Positions 1 through 5,570 are shown, counted from the first letter of the stretch. The stretch is 5,570 nt of DNA from Nostoc sp. CHAB 5834 (GCA_020829485.1 JAIVFU010000276.1:1-5570), one strand, 5' to 3'. The notes: generated by a model not told the origin, from the letters alone. A program made the numbers and translations.

Positions 1-672
1 CCGGGTGTCGCGGTCGTCCAGCGCCCGGACCCAGGCATGGTCGGTGTCGCCCTCGCGGGTCTGGAGGGCCAGCGCCCCCTGTCCCGGCGCGGGCAGGAAG
101 GCGTCCAGCGACAGATAGCCCCGCACGGCCTCGGCCCGGCCCAGACGGTTCAGACCGGAAGCCGCCAGCAGGATGGCGTCGAAATCCCCCTCGGCCGCGC
201 GGCGCAGGCGGGTGTCGATGTTGCCTCTCAACATCTCGATCTGCAGATCGGGCCGCAGCGTCAGGGCCTGGGCCTGACGCCGCAGGGAGGCGGTGCCGAG
301 CCGACCGCTGTGGGGAAGGGCCTCCAGGGTGTCGAAATCGCGGCTGATGAAGGCGTCGCGGGCGTCCTCGCGCTCGGGAATGGCGGCGATGGTCAGGCCC
401 GGCGGCTGTTCGGCCGGCACGTCCTTCATGGAATGGACCGCGATGTCGACGCGGCCGTCCAGCAGGGCCTCCTCGATCTCCTTGGTGAACAGGGCCTTGC
501 CGCCGACCTCCATCAGGCGCCGGTCCTGGATCTGGTCGCCCGTGGTGACGATCTCGACCAGGACCACTTCTTCGATAGGCAGGCTCATGGCGGCGGCGAT
601 CGACCGTTGCATCATGCCGGACTGGGCGAGGGCGAGGGCGGAGCGGCGGGTGCCGATTCGGATGGTGGGCAT
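1..672 (-). CDS. hemC: Hydroxymethylbilane synthase (porphobilinogen deaminase), 3' end outside window
   Basis: This cytosolic enzyme joins four porphobilinogen molecules into hydroxymethylbilane in tetrapyrrole (haem, cobalamin, chlorophyll) synthesis. The minus strand reads 224 codons without a stop from an ATG at 672 to the left edge. The protein begins MPTIRIGTRRSALALAQ, the family N-terminus. HSMKDVP is at 80-86, with Asp84 at the position of the E. coli catalytic aspartate. RR at 131-132 and LRGNIDTRL at 148-156 (Arg149, Arg155) are cofactor- and substrate-binding arginines, and LPAPGQGAL is at 193-201. Family members are about 310 residues, so roughly 90 C-terminal residues are missing, including the cysteine that carries the dipyrromethane cofactor. 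No in-frame ATG or GTG is apparent just upstream and no strong ribosome binding site precedes the ATG. It is divergent from tsaD. The family assignment is near certain; completeness of the gene cannot be judged. Confidence 0.97.
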   Translation of the reverse strand, partial: MPTIRIGTRRSALALAQSGMMQRSIAAAMSLPIEEVVLVEIVTTGDQIQDRRLMEVGGKALFTKEIEEALLDGRVDIAVHSMKDVPAEQPPGLTIAAIPEREDARDAFISRDFDTLEALPHSGRLGTASLRRQAQALTLRPDLQIEMLRGNIDTRLRRAAEGDFDAILLAASGLNRLGRAEAVRGYLSLDAFLPAPGQGALALQTREGDTDHAWVRALDDRDTR

Positions 673-716
673 TCGGGTCCGTTGCGTCAGGGGGGCCGGG
701 TCGTTACCTGACGCCG
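673..716. promoter_or_regulatory. Divergent hemC/tsaD intergenic region
   Basis: Only 44 bp separate the hemC ATG from the tsaD GTG, so the promoters for both directions must overlap each other or lie inside the opposing coding sequence. I see no clear -35/-10 pair on either strand and no purine-rich ribosome binding site in front of tsaD. The region contains the inverted repeat listed separately. Its regulatory role is inferred from the divergent gene layout. Confidence 0.5.
684..714. repeat. Perfect 8-bp inverted repeat in the hemC/tsaD gap
   Basis: GCGTCAGG at 684-691 is matched exactly by its reverse complement CCTGACGC at 707-714, with a 15-bp spacer. The arms are centred 23 bp apart, about two helical turns, as in a dimeric operator. 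The right arm ends 2 bp before the tsaD start codon. It could be a protein-binding site for both genes or a hairpin in the hemC leader. Chance is possible in GC-rich DNA, and the function is unproven. Confidence 0.45.
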
Positions 717-1853
717 GTGGAAACTGCGTCGGACACTAACAGCGAAAGCGTCGCCGGGAAGCCGGTTTCCGAGCGTGACCTCACGGTTCTGGGCCTGGAG
801 ACCAGCTGCGACGAGACGGCGGCCTCGGTGGTGCGACTGTCGCCGGACGGATCGGTCGAGGTCCTGTCGTCGGTGATCCATAGCCAGATCGAGGATCATG
901 CGGCCTATGGCGGCGTGGTGCCCGAGATCGCGGCCCGGAGCCACGTGGAGATGATCGACGGCGTCGTGGCCCGGGCCATGGCCGAGGCGGGTGTGGGATT
1001 CGACGATCTGAACGGGGTGGGCGCGACCGCGGGGCCGGGTCTGGTCGGCGGGGTCATGGTGGGCCTCGGGTTTGGCAAGGCGGTGGCTCTGGCGCGCGAT
1101 CTGCCGTTCGTGGCGGTCAACCATCTGGAGGGTCATGCCGTCTCGGCCCGGCTGGGAGCCCGCGTGGACTATCCCTTTCTGCTGCTGCTGGTTTCGGGCG
1201 GGCACTGCCAGCTGCTGGAGGTGCGCGGGATCGGCGACATGAGCCGGCTGGGCACCACAATCGACGACGCGGCCGGCGAGGCCTTCGACAAGATCGCAAA
1301 GGCCATGGGGCTGGGATATCCCGGCGGGCCGGCGCTGGAGCGGCTGGCGGCGACCGGCGACGGGTCGCGCTTCGATCTGCCCAGGGCGCTTCTGGGCCGC
1401 AAGGATTGCGATTTCTCGTTCTCGGGGCTCAAGACGGCGGCGTCCCGCATCGCCCAGACGCTGGAGAGCGATCAGGACCGGGCCGATCTGGCCGATGCGG
1501 TGCAGAACGCCATCGCGCGTCAGCTGTCGGAACGCTCGGACCGGGCCATGGCCGACTATGCCGACAAGCATCACCGGCTCGCATTCGTCGTTGCGGGCGG
1601 TGTCGCGGCCAACAAGACGGTGCGGCGGGTCCTGGAGGAGACGGCGGCGAGGCGCGGATTCAGCTTCCTTGCCCCGCCAATGGCCTTCTGCACCGACAAC
1701 GCCGCCATGATCGCCCTGGCGGGGGCGGAGCGTCTCCGGCTCGGGCTGGTCTCGGACATCGACGCCCCGGCCCGGCCGCGATGGCCGCTGGACGAAGCGC
1801 GGGCGATCGCCGACCCTGTCCATCCGACGGGCCGCAAGGGCGCCAAGGCGTGA
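717..1853 (+). CDS. tsaD: tRNA N6-adenosine threonylcarbamoyltransferase TsaD
   Basis: TsaD (formerly Gcp/YgjD) transfers the threonylcarbamoyl group from threonylcarbamoyl-AMP to A37 of ANN-decoding tRNAs, giving t6A. It normally acts with TsaB and TsaE. The 378-residue product shows the ASKHA-fold signature [15 protein letters not shown] (25-39) and metal-binding NHLEGH (135-140, His136 and His140). LVSGGH is at 158-163, [21 protein letters not shown] at 179-199, FSFSGLKTA at 233-241, nucleotide-binding [10 protein letters not shown] at 291-300, and CTDNAAM at 325-331, whose Asp327 is the likely third metal ligand. Family length is about 340, and the surplus is mostly a 22-residue, low-conservation N-terminus. 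The start is GTG at 717: no in-frame ATG or TTG, and no other GTG, occurs before the LGLETSC motif, and none occurs in the preceding 100 bp. No good ribosome binding site is visible, so the exact start is less sure than the gene. It is the first gene of an operon with gpsA. Confidence 0.97.
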   Translation: METASDTNSESVAGKPVSERDLTVLGLETSCDETAASVVRLSPDGSVEVLSSVIHSQIEDHAAYGGVVPEIAARSHVEMIDGVVARAMAEAGVGFDDLNGVGATAGPGLVGGVMVGLGFGKAVALARDLPFVAVNHLEGHAVSARLGARVDYPFLLLLVSGGHCQLLEVRGIGDMSRLGTTIDDAAGEAFDKIAKAMGLGYPGGPALERLAATGDGSRFDLPRALLGRKDCDFSFSGLKTAASRIAQTLESDQDRADLADAVQNAIARQLSERSDRAMADYADKHHRLAFVVAGGVAANKTVRRVLEETAARRGFSFLAPPMAFCTDNAAMIALAGAERLRLGLVSDIDAPARPRWPLDEARAIADPVHPTGRKGAKA

Positions 1854-1858
1854 GGGAG
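1852..1858 (+). promoter_or_regulatory. Ribosome binding site of gpsA
   Basis: GAGGGAG begins within the tsaD TGA stop codon and ends 9 nt before the ATG at 1868. It is the clearest Shine-Dalgarno match in the window. It decides the gpsA start, because the gpsA frame stays open far upstream through tsaD by chance. Confidence 0.7.
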
Positions 1859-1867
1859 CCGTCTTCC

Positions 1868-2866
1868 ATGGAGTTTCACAGGGCGGGGGTAATCGGCGCG
1901 GGGGCCTGGGGGACGGCCCTGGCCCTGGTCTGCGCCCGGGCCGGGCTGGACGTCGTGCTGCAGGCGCGCGAGCCCGAGGTGGTGGACAGTATTCGCGCGC
2001 GTCGGATCAACGAGGCCTTCCTGCCGGGTGTCGTTCTGGACGAGCGGATCACGGTGACGCCCGATCTGGCGGATCTGTCCGACTGCGACCTCGTCCTGGC
2101 GGTGCCTCCCGCCCAGTTCATGCGCTCCACCCTGGCGGCGTTCGCGCCCCATGCCCGCGCAGATGCGCCGATCCTGCTGTGCTCCAAGGGCATCGAGCGG
2201 GGCTCGCTGAAGCTGATGACCCAGGTCCTGGCCGAGACCATCCCTCACGCCCCCGCCGCCGTCCTGTCCGGGCCCAGCTTCGCCGCCGACGTGTCGCGCG
2301 GCCTGCCGACCGCCGTGACCCTCGCTTGCGAGGATGCGGCGCTGGGCGAGGCCTTGATGGGCACCCTGTCGGCCCCGGGGTTCCGGCCCTATCTGGCGAC
2401 CGACCTGATCGGGGCCGAGGTCGGCGGGGCCATCAAGAACGTCCTGGCCATCGCCTGCGGCCTGTCCGAGGGCCGGGGTCTGGGCAAGTCGGCCCATGCC
2501 GCGCTGATCACCCGGGGCTTCGCCGAAATGACCCGGCTGGGTGTGGCCCTGGGGGCCGAGCCCCAGACGGTGGCGGGCCTCTGCGGCCTGGGCGATCTGG
2601 TCCTCACCTGCTCCAGCCCCCAGTCGCGGAACATGAGCCTGGGTCTCGCCCTGGGTCAGGGCCAGACGATCGAACAGGCTCTGGCCGGCAAGCGATCGGT
2701 GGCCGAGGGCTACGAGAGCGCGCCGGCGGTGCGCGAACTGGCGGCGCGGGCAGGCGTGGAGATGCCGATCTGCGAGGGGGTCGCGGCCCTGCTGGCGGGA
2801 GAGGTGACCGTTGACGGCCTGATCGACGCCCTGCTGTCGCGCCCGCTGAAATCGGAACAGGGATGA
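1868..2866 (+). CDS. gpsA: NAD(P)-dependent glycerol-3-phosphate dehydrogenase
   Basis: GpsA reduces dihydroxyacetone phosphate to sn-glycerol 3-phosphate in the cytosol, supplying the backbone for phospholipids. The 332-residue protein is the usual family length. An N-terminal Rossmann domain has the dinucleotide motif [10 protein letters not shown] (10-19). CSKGIE at 105-110 contains Lys107, SGPSFAADV is at 134-142, and [13 protein letters not shown] at 186-198 contains the conserved lysine Lys190. [16 protein letters not shown] at 240-255 and VAEGYESA at 278-285 lie in the helical C-terminal substrate domain. The ATG at 1868 follows a good GAGGGAG site. The reading frame is also open upstream to about 1406, but that part is a shadow of tsaD. 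It lies 14 bp after tsaD and overlaps the next gene by 4 bp (ATGA), so the three genes are probably co-transcribed. All key motifs look intact. Confidence 0.98.
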   Translation: MEFHRAGVIGAGAWGTALALVCARAGLDVVLQAREPEVVDSIRARRINEAFLPGVVLDERITVTPDLADLSDCDLVLAVPPAQFMRSTLAAFAPHARADAPILLCSKGIERGSLKLMTQVLAETIPHAPAAVLSGPSFAADVSRGLPTAVTLACEDAALGEALMGTLSAPGFRPYLATDLIGAEVGGAIKNVLAIACGLSEGRGLGKSAHAALITRGFAEMTRLGVALGAEPQTVAGLCGLGDLVLTCSSPQSRNMSLGLALGQGQTIEQALAGKRSVAEGYESAPAVRELAARAGVEMPICEGVAALLAGEVTVDGLIDALLSRPLKSEQG

Positions 2867-3240
2867 GCGAAGCCGTCCCGACGGAACGAAAGCGCGTCTG
2901 GACCACGCCGCCCGGCGTCGCCCTGTGTGCCCTGGACGACATCGCCGAGCCCGGCTCGCGCGGTTTCGTCCTCCAGATCGGCGAGGCCTATTTCCACGGC
3001 TTCGTGATCCGAAAGGACGGGGAAGTGGCGGGCTGGGTGGACCGCTGCCCGCATCAGGGCTTTCCCATCGCGGTCGAGCTGGATCGCTATCTGACCCCGG
3101 ACGGATCGCTGATCCTGTGCGGCTGGCACGGCGCGGTGTTCGAGCCCCTGAGCGGGGCCTGCGTCGGCGGCCCCTGCGCGGGCGGAAAGCTGACGCCTTG
3201 GCCCGTCGCGGCGAAGGACGGCGTGATCCGGACGGCCTGA
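2863..3240 (+). CDS. Small Rieske-type [2Fe-2S] protein
   Basis: This 125-residue soluble protein is a single Rieske domain, likely a cytosolic ferredoxin-like electron carrier or sensor. Cluster ligands are visible as C-P-H (Cys62, His64) and C-G-W-H (Cys86, His89), followed by GAVFEPLSG typical of the fold. The ligand pairs are separated by 21 residues, somewhat longer than the roughly 15-17 of many Rieske ferredoxins. Two more cysteines, Cys100 and Cys105 (GACVGGPC), sit in the following loop and could form a disulfide as in some Rieske proteins. No signal peptide, membrane helix or oxygenase catalytic domain is present. Translation starts at ATG 2863 inside the gpsA stop (ATGA), with GGAA at 2854-2857 as a possible ribosome binding site, so coupling to gpsA is likely. 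No oxygenase or reductase partner is encoded in the window and its function is unknown. It could also be an orphan regulatory or assembly factor. Confidence 0.9.
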   Translation: MSEAVPTERKRVWTTPPGVALCALDDIAEPGSRGFVLQIGEAYFHGFVIRKDGEVAGWVDRCPHQGFPIAVELDRYLTPDGSLILCGWHGAVFEPLSGACVGGPCAGGKLTPWPVAAKDGVIRTA

Positions 3241-3242
3241 GC

Positions 3243-3770
3243 CTATTTCTTCAGCCGCCGGGCGTTGGCGGTGGCGGCGGCGTGGATGGGCTTCAGGGCG
3301 TCGGCCTGGGCTTTCAGCAGTTCGGTGTTGAGGCTGAGCATCTGGGTCGCCGTGCGGCTCCACCAGCCCATGGCGTAGCTCATCTGGGCCGAGGCCGCGC
3401 CCTGGGGTGTCTTTGCGGCGGCGATGGTCGAGGCGGCGCGGGCGGCGTGGCCCATCTCGTCCATGGCGGATTTCGAGGTCCGGGCCGCGAGGTCGCCCAG
3501 GGTGCCCGCGACGGCGGCGGCCGAGGCGCTCATCGCCTCCATCTTCTCTGTGCCCATCAGCGACATCTCGCGGACGTCGGCCTTCATCGGATTGGCAAGG
3601 CCCTCGGCCATGATCGCCATGCGGGCGGCGATGACGTCGGAGGCGGCGCGCATCATCTCGCCGCCGCGGTCGGCGTTGGTGGTGGCGGTCCGCGCGTTCT
3701 TCATGGCGCGCTTGCCGTCGCGGATCGTCTTGTCGAGCATGGTCATGTCGGCGGCTTGGGCCGCTTTCAC
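3243..3770 (-). CDS. Phasin family protein (PHA granule-associated)
   Basis: Phasins coat polyhydroxyalkanoate storage granules and control their size and number. The 175-residue product is alanine- and methionine-rich, without cysteine, and looks almost wholly helical and amphipathic. The C-terminal part, KTPQGAASAQMSYAMGWWSRTATQMLSLNTELLKA (residues 120-154 region), resembles the phasin_2 core, in which KTPQ is followed by a long helix. The tail is basic (ARRLKK). The start is GTG at 3770, which overlaps the TGA of the upstream creatininase gene (GTGA) and suggests translational coupling. ATG codons at 3746 and 3740 (residues 9 and 11) are alternatives. None of the three has a good ribosome binding site. 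The stop lies 2 bp from the stop of the convergent Rieske gene. No PHA synthase gene is in the window. The assignment rests on composition and the core motif; a general coiled-coil protein is the alternative. Confidence 0.83.
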   Translation of the reverse strand: MKAAQAADMTMLDKTIRDGKRAMKNARTATTNADRGGEMMRAASDVIAARMAIMAEGLANPMKADVREMSLMGTEKMEAMSASAAAVAGTLGDLAARTSKSAMDEMGHAARAASTIAAAKTPQGAASAQMSYAMGWWSRTATQMLSLNTELLKAQADALKPIHAAATANARRLKK

Positions 3771-4522
3771 CGCCCGGGCAAGACTTCATTGGAAAAAGCG
3801 GCCACGTCCTTGAGCAGGGCGGGTACGGCGGCGTCGATGATCCGCTGGCCCTTCTCCGGGCTGGCCTGGGCCGGGTCCGAGCCGATCCGGCCGTCGGGGA
3901 AGCGGGCGCGGTAGTCGAGCGCGTCGCGGATCGGGCCACTGGGGGCGATCCTGGGTGAATACTCAGCCGTCTTGATCCGGTCCGGCCAGGCGGCTTGGGT
4001 CACGGCGATCTCGGACGGGGTGGCGTGCATGCCGTGGCCGGTCGGGAAGATGGCGTTGCACAGGCCGTTCACCCCCGGCAGGTCCCACCAGTTCCGCAGT
4101 TTCAGCACATAGGGGGCGTCCTCCTCGACGAAGGACCACTCCGCATAGAGCTCCGAGAAGGTCGCCTCGATGGTCGACACGTTCCCGCCGTGGCCATTCA
4201 GGAAATAGATGCGGTCAAAGCCGTGGCGGCTGAGTGAGCTCACCCAGTCGGTGATCGCCGCCATGAAGGTCGAGGGGCGCAGGCTGATCGTGCCCGCGAA
4301 GGCCAGGTGATGCTGCGCCATGCCGATGTTGAAGGTGGGCGCGACCACCAGGCCCTCGTCGGCCTTCTCGGCCGCATGGGCGATGATCTCGGGGCACATC
4401 CAGTCGGTGCCGAGCAGGCCCGTTGGCCCGTGCTGTTCGTTGGAGCCGATCGGCACCACGACGGTCCTGGTCGTCTTCAGGCGGGCGTCGATCTCGGGCC
4501 AGGCGGAATAGGCGATCAGCAT
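3767..4522 (-). CDS. Creatininase family amidohydrolase
   Basis: Members of this metal-dependent family hydrolyse cyclic or linear amides: creatinine, formamidopyrimidine intermediates, or the mycofactocin precursor peptide (MftE). The 251-residue protein has VPIGSNEQHGPTGLLGTDW (23-41). Glu29, His31 and Asp40 have the same spacing as the creatininase metal ligands Glu34, His36 and Asp45. FLNGHGGN (107-114) supplies His111, and GHGMHATPSE (162-171) gives His166 and Glu171. The second residue after His111 is Gly, where true creatininases have a metal-binding Glu (HYE), so the substrate is probably not creatinine. Glu171 may complete the second metal site. The ATG at 4522 is the natural start, with only a weak GAGA upstream. 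It is divergent from nth and overlaps the downstream phasin gene by 4 bp. No signal peptide is seen. Family membership is firm; the substrate is unknown. Confidence 0.9.
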   Translation of the reverse strand: MLIAYSAWPEIDARLKTTRTVVVPIGSNEQHGPTGLLGTDWMCPEIIAHAAEKADEGLVVAPTFNIGMAQHHLAFAGTISLRPSTFMAAITDWVSSLSRHGFDRIYFLNGHGGNVSTIEATFSELYAEWSFVEEDAPYVLKLRNWWDLPGVNGLCNAIFPTGHGMHATPSEIAVTQAAWPDRIKTAEYSPRIAPSGPIRDALDYRARFPDGRIGSDPAQASPEKGQRIIDAAVPALLKDVAAFSNEVLPGR

Positions 4523-4572
4523 GGGAATTCTCGGTCAGGAAACAGGCCCCTTCCTAGCCCCGGCCAACCCTG

Positions 4573-4623
4573 CGCGTCGATGCCGACTTGCGCGATGTCG
4601 CCAAAGCCGCATCTATCGACGCG
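4573..4623. repeat. Perfect 9-bp inverted repeat upstream of nth
   Basis: CGCGTCGAT at 4573-4581 is matched exactly by ATCGACGCG at 4615-4623. The spacer is 33 bp and the arms are centred 42 bp apart, about four helical turns. The arms flank the candidate -35 and overlap the candidate -10 of nth, a layout compatible with paired operator half-sites. Binding is inferred only. If transcribed, it could also form a long-loop hairpin. Confidence 0.45.
4588..4617 (+). promoter_or_regulatory. Weak candidate sigma-70-type promoter for nth
   Basis: TTGCGC at 4588-4593 (compare TTGACN) is followed after 18 bp by TCTATC at 4612-4617, a poor -10 match. Transcription would start near 4624, about 20 nt before the ATG at 4646. 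The matches are weak, and in GC-rich alphaproteobacterial DNA such pairs arise by chance. It is listed because it is the best candidate seen in this gap. Confidence 0.22.
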
Positions 4624-4645
4624 TGATCGCCTCGACCTCGGCCGC

Positions 4646-5443
4646 ATGAAGCCGCCCGCCCGCAAACCCGCCCGCAAGCCCGGCAGCGTCATGACGGGTG
4701 CGCCGGTGCCGATCTTCGCCTGGCCTCCGGACGAGGATCGGGTCGAGACGATCTTCGCCCGCCTGTCCCGGGTCATGCCCGAGCCGAAGACCGAGCTGCG
4801 GTTCCAGGATCCCTACACCCTGGTCGTGGCCGTCGCCCTGTCGGCCCAGGCGACGGACGTCTCGGTCAACAGGGCCACGGACCGGCTATTCGCTGAGGCC
4901 GACACGCCGGCGAAGATGCTGGCGCTCGGCGAGGAGGGGCTGATCCCCTTCATCGCCTCGATCGGGCTCTATCGAAACAAGGCGAAGAACGTCATCGCGC
5001 TCAGCCGCATCATCCTCGAACAGCACGGCGGGGTGACGCCCCTGAACCGCGCCGATCTTCAGGCCCTGCCGGGCGTGGGTCGAAAGACTGCCAGCGTGGT
5101 GCTGAACGAACTGGGCATAGAACCGGCGATCGCGGTCGACACCCATGTGTTCCGCGTCTCGCACCGGCTGGGCATCGCCAATGCCGCGACAGCGGACAAG
5201 GTGGAGGATCAGCTGCATGCCGTGGTGCCCGAGGCCTTCCTGGCCAAGGCGCATCACTGGCTGATCCTGCACGGCCGCTACACCTGCACGGCGCGAAAGC
5301 CGAACTGCGGGGGGTGCGTGGTTTCGGACCTGTGTCCCTCGCGGGGGCTGATGTGGGTCAATAGCGAAGAGGCTCAGCCGACCAATCGTGCGCGTACCGC
5401 CTCGGCGAAGCGCAAGCCCCGATCCGGTGCCTCGGACAGATAG
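4646..5443 (+). CDS. nth: Endonuclease III (DNA glycosylase/AP lyase)
   Basis: Nth removes oxidised pyrimidines and cuts at the resulting abasic site in base excision repair. The helix-hairpin-helix LPGVGRKTASVVLN is at 141-154, with catalytic Lys147. VDTHVFRV at 164-171 provides catalytic Asp165, 18 residues later as in E. coli (Lys120, Asp138). The [4Fe-4S] loop has Cys214, Cys221, Cys224 and Cys230 in the exact C-X6-C-X2-C-X5-C pattern. From ATG 4646 the protein is 265 residues against about 211 in E. coli. The surplus is a basic, proline-rich N-terminus (KPPARKPARKP) and a 35-residue tail after the last cysteine, rich in Arg/Lys. Other in-frame starts are ATG 4691, which removes the basic leader, and ATG 4595 or 4580 upstream. 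None has a clear ribosome binding site. The last 23 codons overlap the convergent gene on the other strand. Confidence 0.95.
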   Translation: MKPPARKPARKPGSVMTGAPVPIFAWPPDEDRVETIFARLSRVMPEPKTELRFQDPYTLVVAVALSAQATDVSVNRATDRLFAEADTPAKMLALGEEGLIPFIASIGLYRNKAKNVIALSRIILEQHGGVTPLNRADLQALPGVGRKTASVVLNELGIEPAIAVDTHVFRVSHRLGIANAATADKVEDQLHAVVPEAFLAKAHHWLILHGRYTCTARKPNCGGCVVSDLCPSRGLMWVNSEEAQPTNRARTASAKRKPRSGASDR

Positions 5444-5570
5444 AAATCCGGCTCTATCAATTCGGCCTCCATCAACAGCCACCGCCCATCCGAAGCCTCG
5501 ACCATATCGATGCGGGCATAGAGCAGCGGCTCCTCGATCGCGGCCAGCACCCGTTCGGCGAGAGCCATGG
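5374..5570 (-). CDS. Probable ATP-grasp family protein, C-terminal fragment
   Basis: Only the last 65 or so codons are in the window; the reading frame stays open to the right edge and the gene must continue beyond it. The visible sequence LLYARIDMVEASDGRWLLMEAELIEPDFYL resembles the C-terminal part of ATP-grasp ligases of the RimK/glutathione synthetase-like type. There, an R-x-D segment and a later E-x-E/N segment (here around the MEAELIEP residues) hold ATP and Mg ions. The ATG at 5568 is probably an internal methionine, because it precedes only 64 residues and the family is around 300. The gene ends at a TGA (5374-5376) inside nth, overlapping it antisense by 70 bp. Substrate and biological role cannot be told from this fragment. 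The assignment rests on memory of the motif, so confidence is moderate. Confidence 0.6.
   Translation of the reverse strand, partial: MALAERVLAAIEEPLLYARIDMVEASDGRWLLMEAELIEPDFYLSEAPDRGLRFAEAVRARLVG

Larger units (their letters stand above)
4523..4645. promoter_or_regulatory. Divergent creatininase/nth intergenic region
   Basis: This 123-bp region should hold the promoters for both the creatininase-phasin pair and nth. It contains the 9-bp inverted repeat listed separately, a small 5-bp inverted repeat (AGGAA 4537-4541, TTCCT 4551-4555) in the probable creatininase leader, and a weak nth promoter candidate. The nth frame is open through the whole region with ATGs at 4580 and 4595. If nth began there, the gap would be smaller. 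Confidence 0.5.

Noticed and set aside
655..659. GATTC (GANTC-type CcrM methylation site) within the first codons of hemC
   Set aside because: Single GANTC sites also occur within tsaD, and one copy in a coding region is not evidence for cell-cycle control. It needs promoter mapping first.
37..711. Plus-strand open frame of 224 codons at the left edge
   Set aside because: It is antisense to hemC, whose protein has all family motifs. The plus-strand translation is a Gly/Gln/Arg-rich composition typical of GC-rich shadow frames.
687..1823. Minus-strand 378-codon open frame antisense to tsaD
   Set aside because: It is the same length as TsaD by coincidence and consists of His/Arg/Gln-rich low-information sequence. 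TsaD motifs are all on the plus strand.
1406..1867. Upstream extension of the gpsA frame, which would give a 486-residue protein
   Set aside because: The extension is an out-of-frame reading of tsaD. A clear ribosome binding site and the family N-terminus place the gpsA start at 1868.
1571..2497. Minus-strand 308-codon open frame across tsaD and gpsA
   Set aside because: It spans the junction of two well-supported genes on the other strand and shows no recognisable domain. It is a GC-bias shadow.
3252..3290. GC-rich small hairpin near the phasin stop as a terminator
   Set aside because: The possible CCGCC/GGCGG stem is only 5 bp, lies inside phasin coding sequence and lacks a T-run on either strand.
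2925..3914. Plus-strand 329-codon Gly-rich open frame
   Set aside because: It is a frame shift of the Rieske gene followed by the antisense of the phasin gene. The Gly/Arg composition is a shadow artefact, not a real glycine-rich protein.
2710..3939. Minus-strand 409-codon open frame across gpsA, the Rieske gene and the phasin gene
   Set aside because: It is extremely Arg/Pro/Ser-rich and conflicts with three better-supported genes, including two on the opposite strand.
4307..4645. N-terminal extension of nth back into the creatininase gene (378-residue product)
   Set aside because: It would overlap the creatininase coding region and promoter region and has no similarity to Nth. ATG 4646 or 4691 fits the family far better.

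Overview
This is a high-GC chromosomal window packed with housekeeping genes. It fits an alphaproteobacterium, most likely of the Caulobacterales (Caulobacter/Brevundimonas/Phenylobacterium type). That placement is inferred from strong G/C third positions, a PHB-type phasin, the very short intergenic gaps, and hemC divergent to a tsaD-gpsA pair. No 16S or marker comparison was possible. I see no mobile element, CRISPR array, tRNA or rRNA.

Layout, left to right: (1) hemC (minus, runs off the left edge; 224 codons seen) is divergent from tsaD across only 44 bp, which holds a perfect 8-bp inverted repeat. (2) tsaD, gpsA and a small Rieske [2Fe-2S] protein form a tight plus-strand operon: a 14-bp gap, then a 4-bp ATGA overlap. 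(3) A minus-strand pair meets this operon tail to tail with 2 bp between stop codons. It is a creatininase-family amidohydrolase followed by a phasin, joined by a GTGA overlap. (4) A 123-bp divergent region separates the creatininase gene from nth (endonuclease III) and contains a perfect 9-bp inverted repeat around a weak candidate promoter. (5) nth runs rightward and overlaps antisense by 70 bp with the 3' end of a minus-strand gene that continues past the right edge, probably an ATP-grasp family protein.

The genes serve separate core processes: tetrapyrrole synthesis (hemC), the t6A37 tRNA modification (tsaD), glycerol-3-phosphate supply for phospholipids (gpsA), base excision repair (nth) and polyhydroxyalkanoate granule coating (phasin). 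The Rieske protein, the creatininase homologue and the ATP-grasp fragment have family-level assignments only. I found no convincing new multi-gene system. The items worth a second look are the two inverted repeats in the divergent regions, the nth/ATP-grasp antisense overlap with its extended Nth tail, the uncharacterised Rieske protein coupled to gpsA, and the creatininase-phasin coupling.
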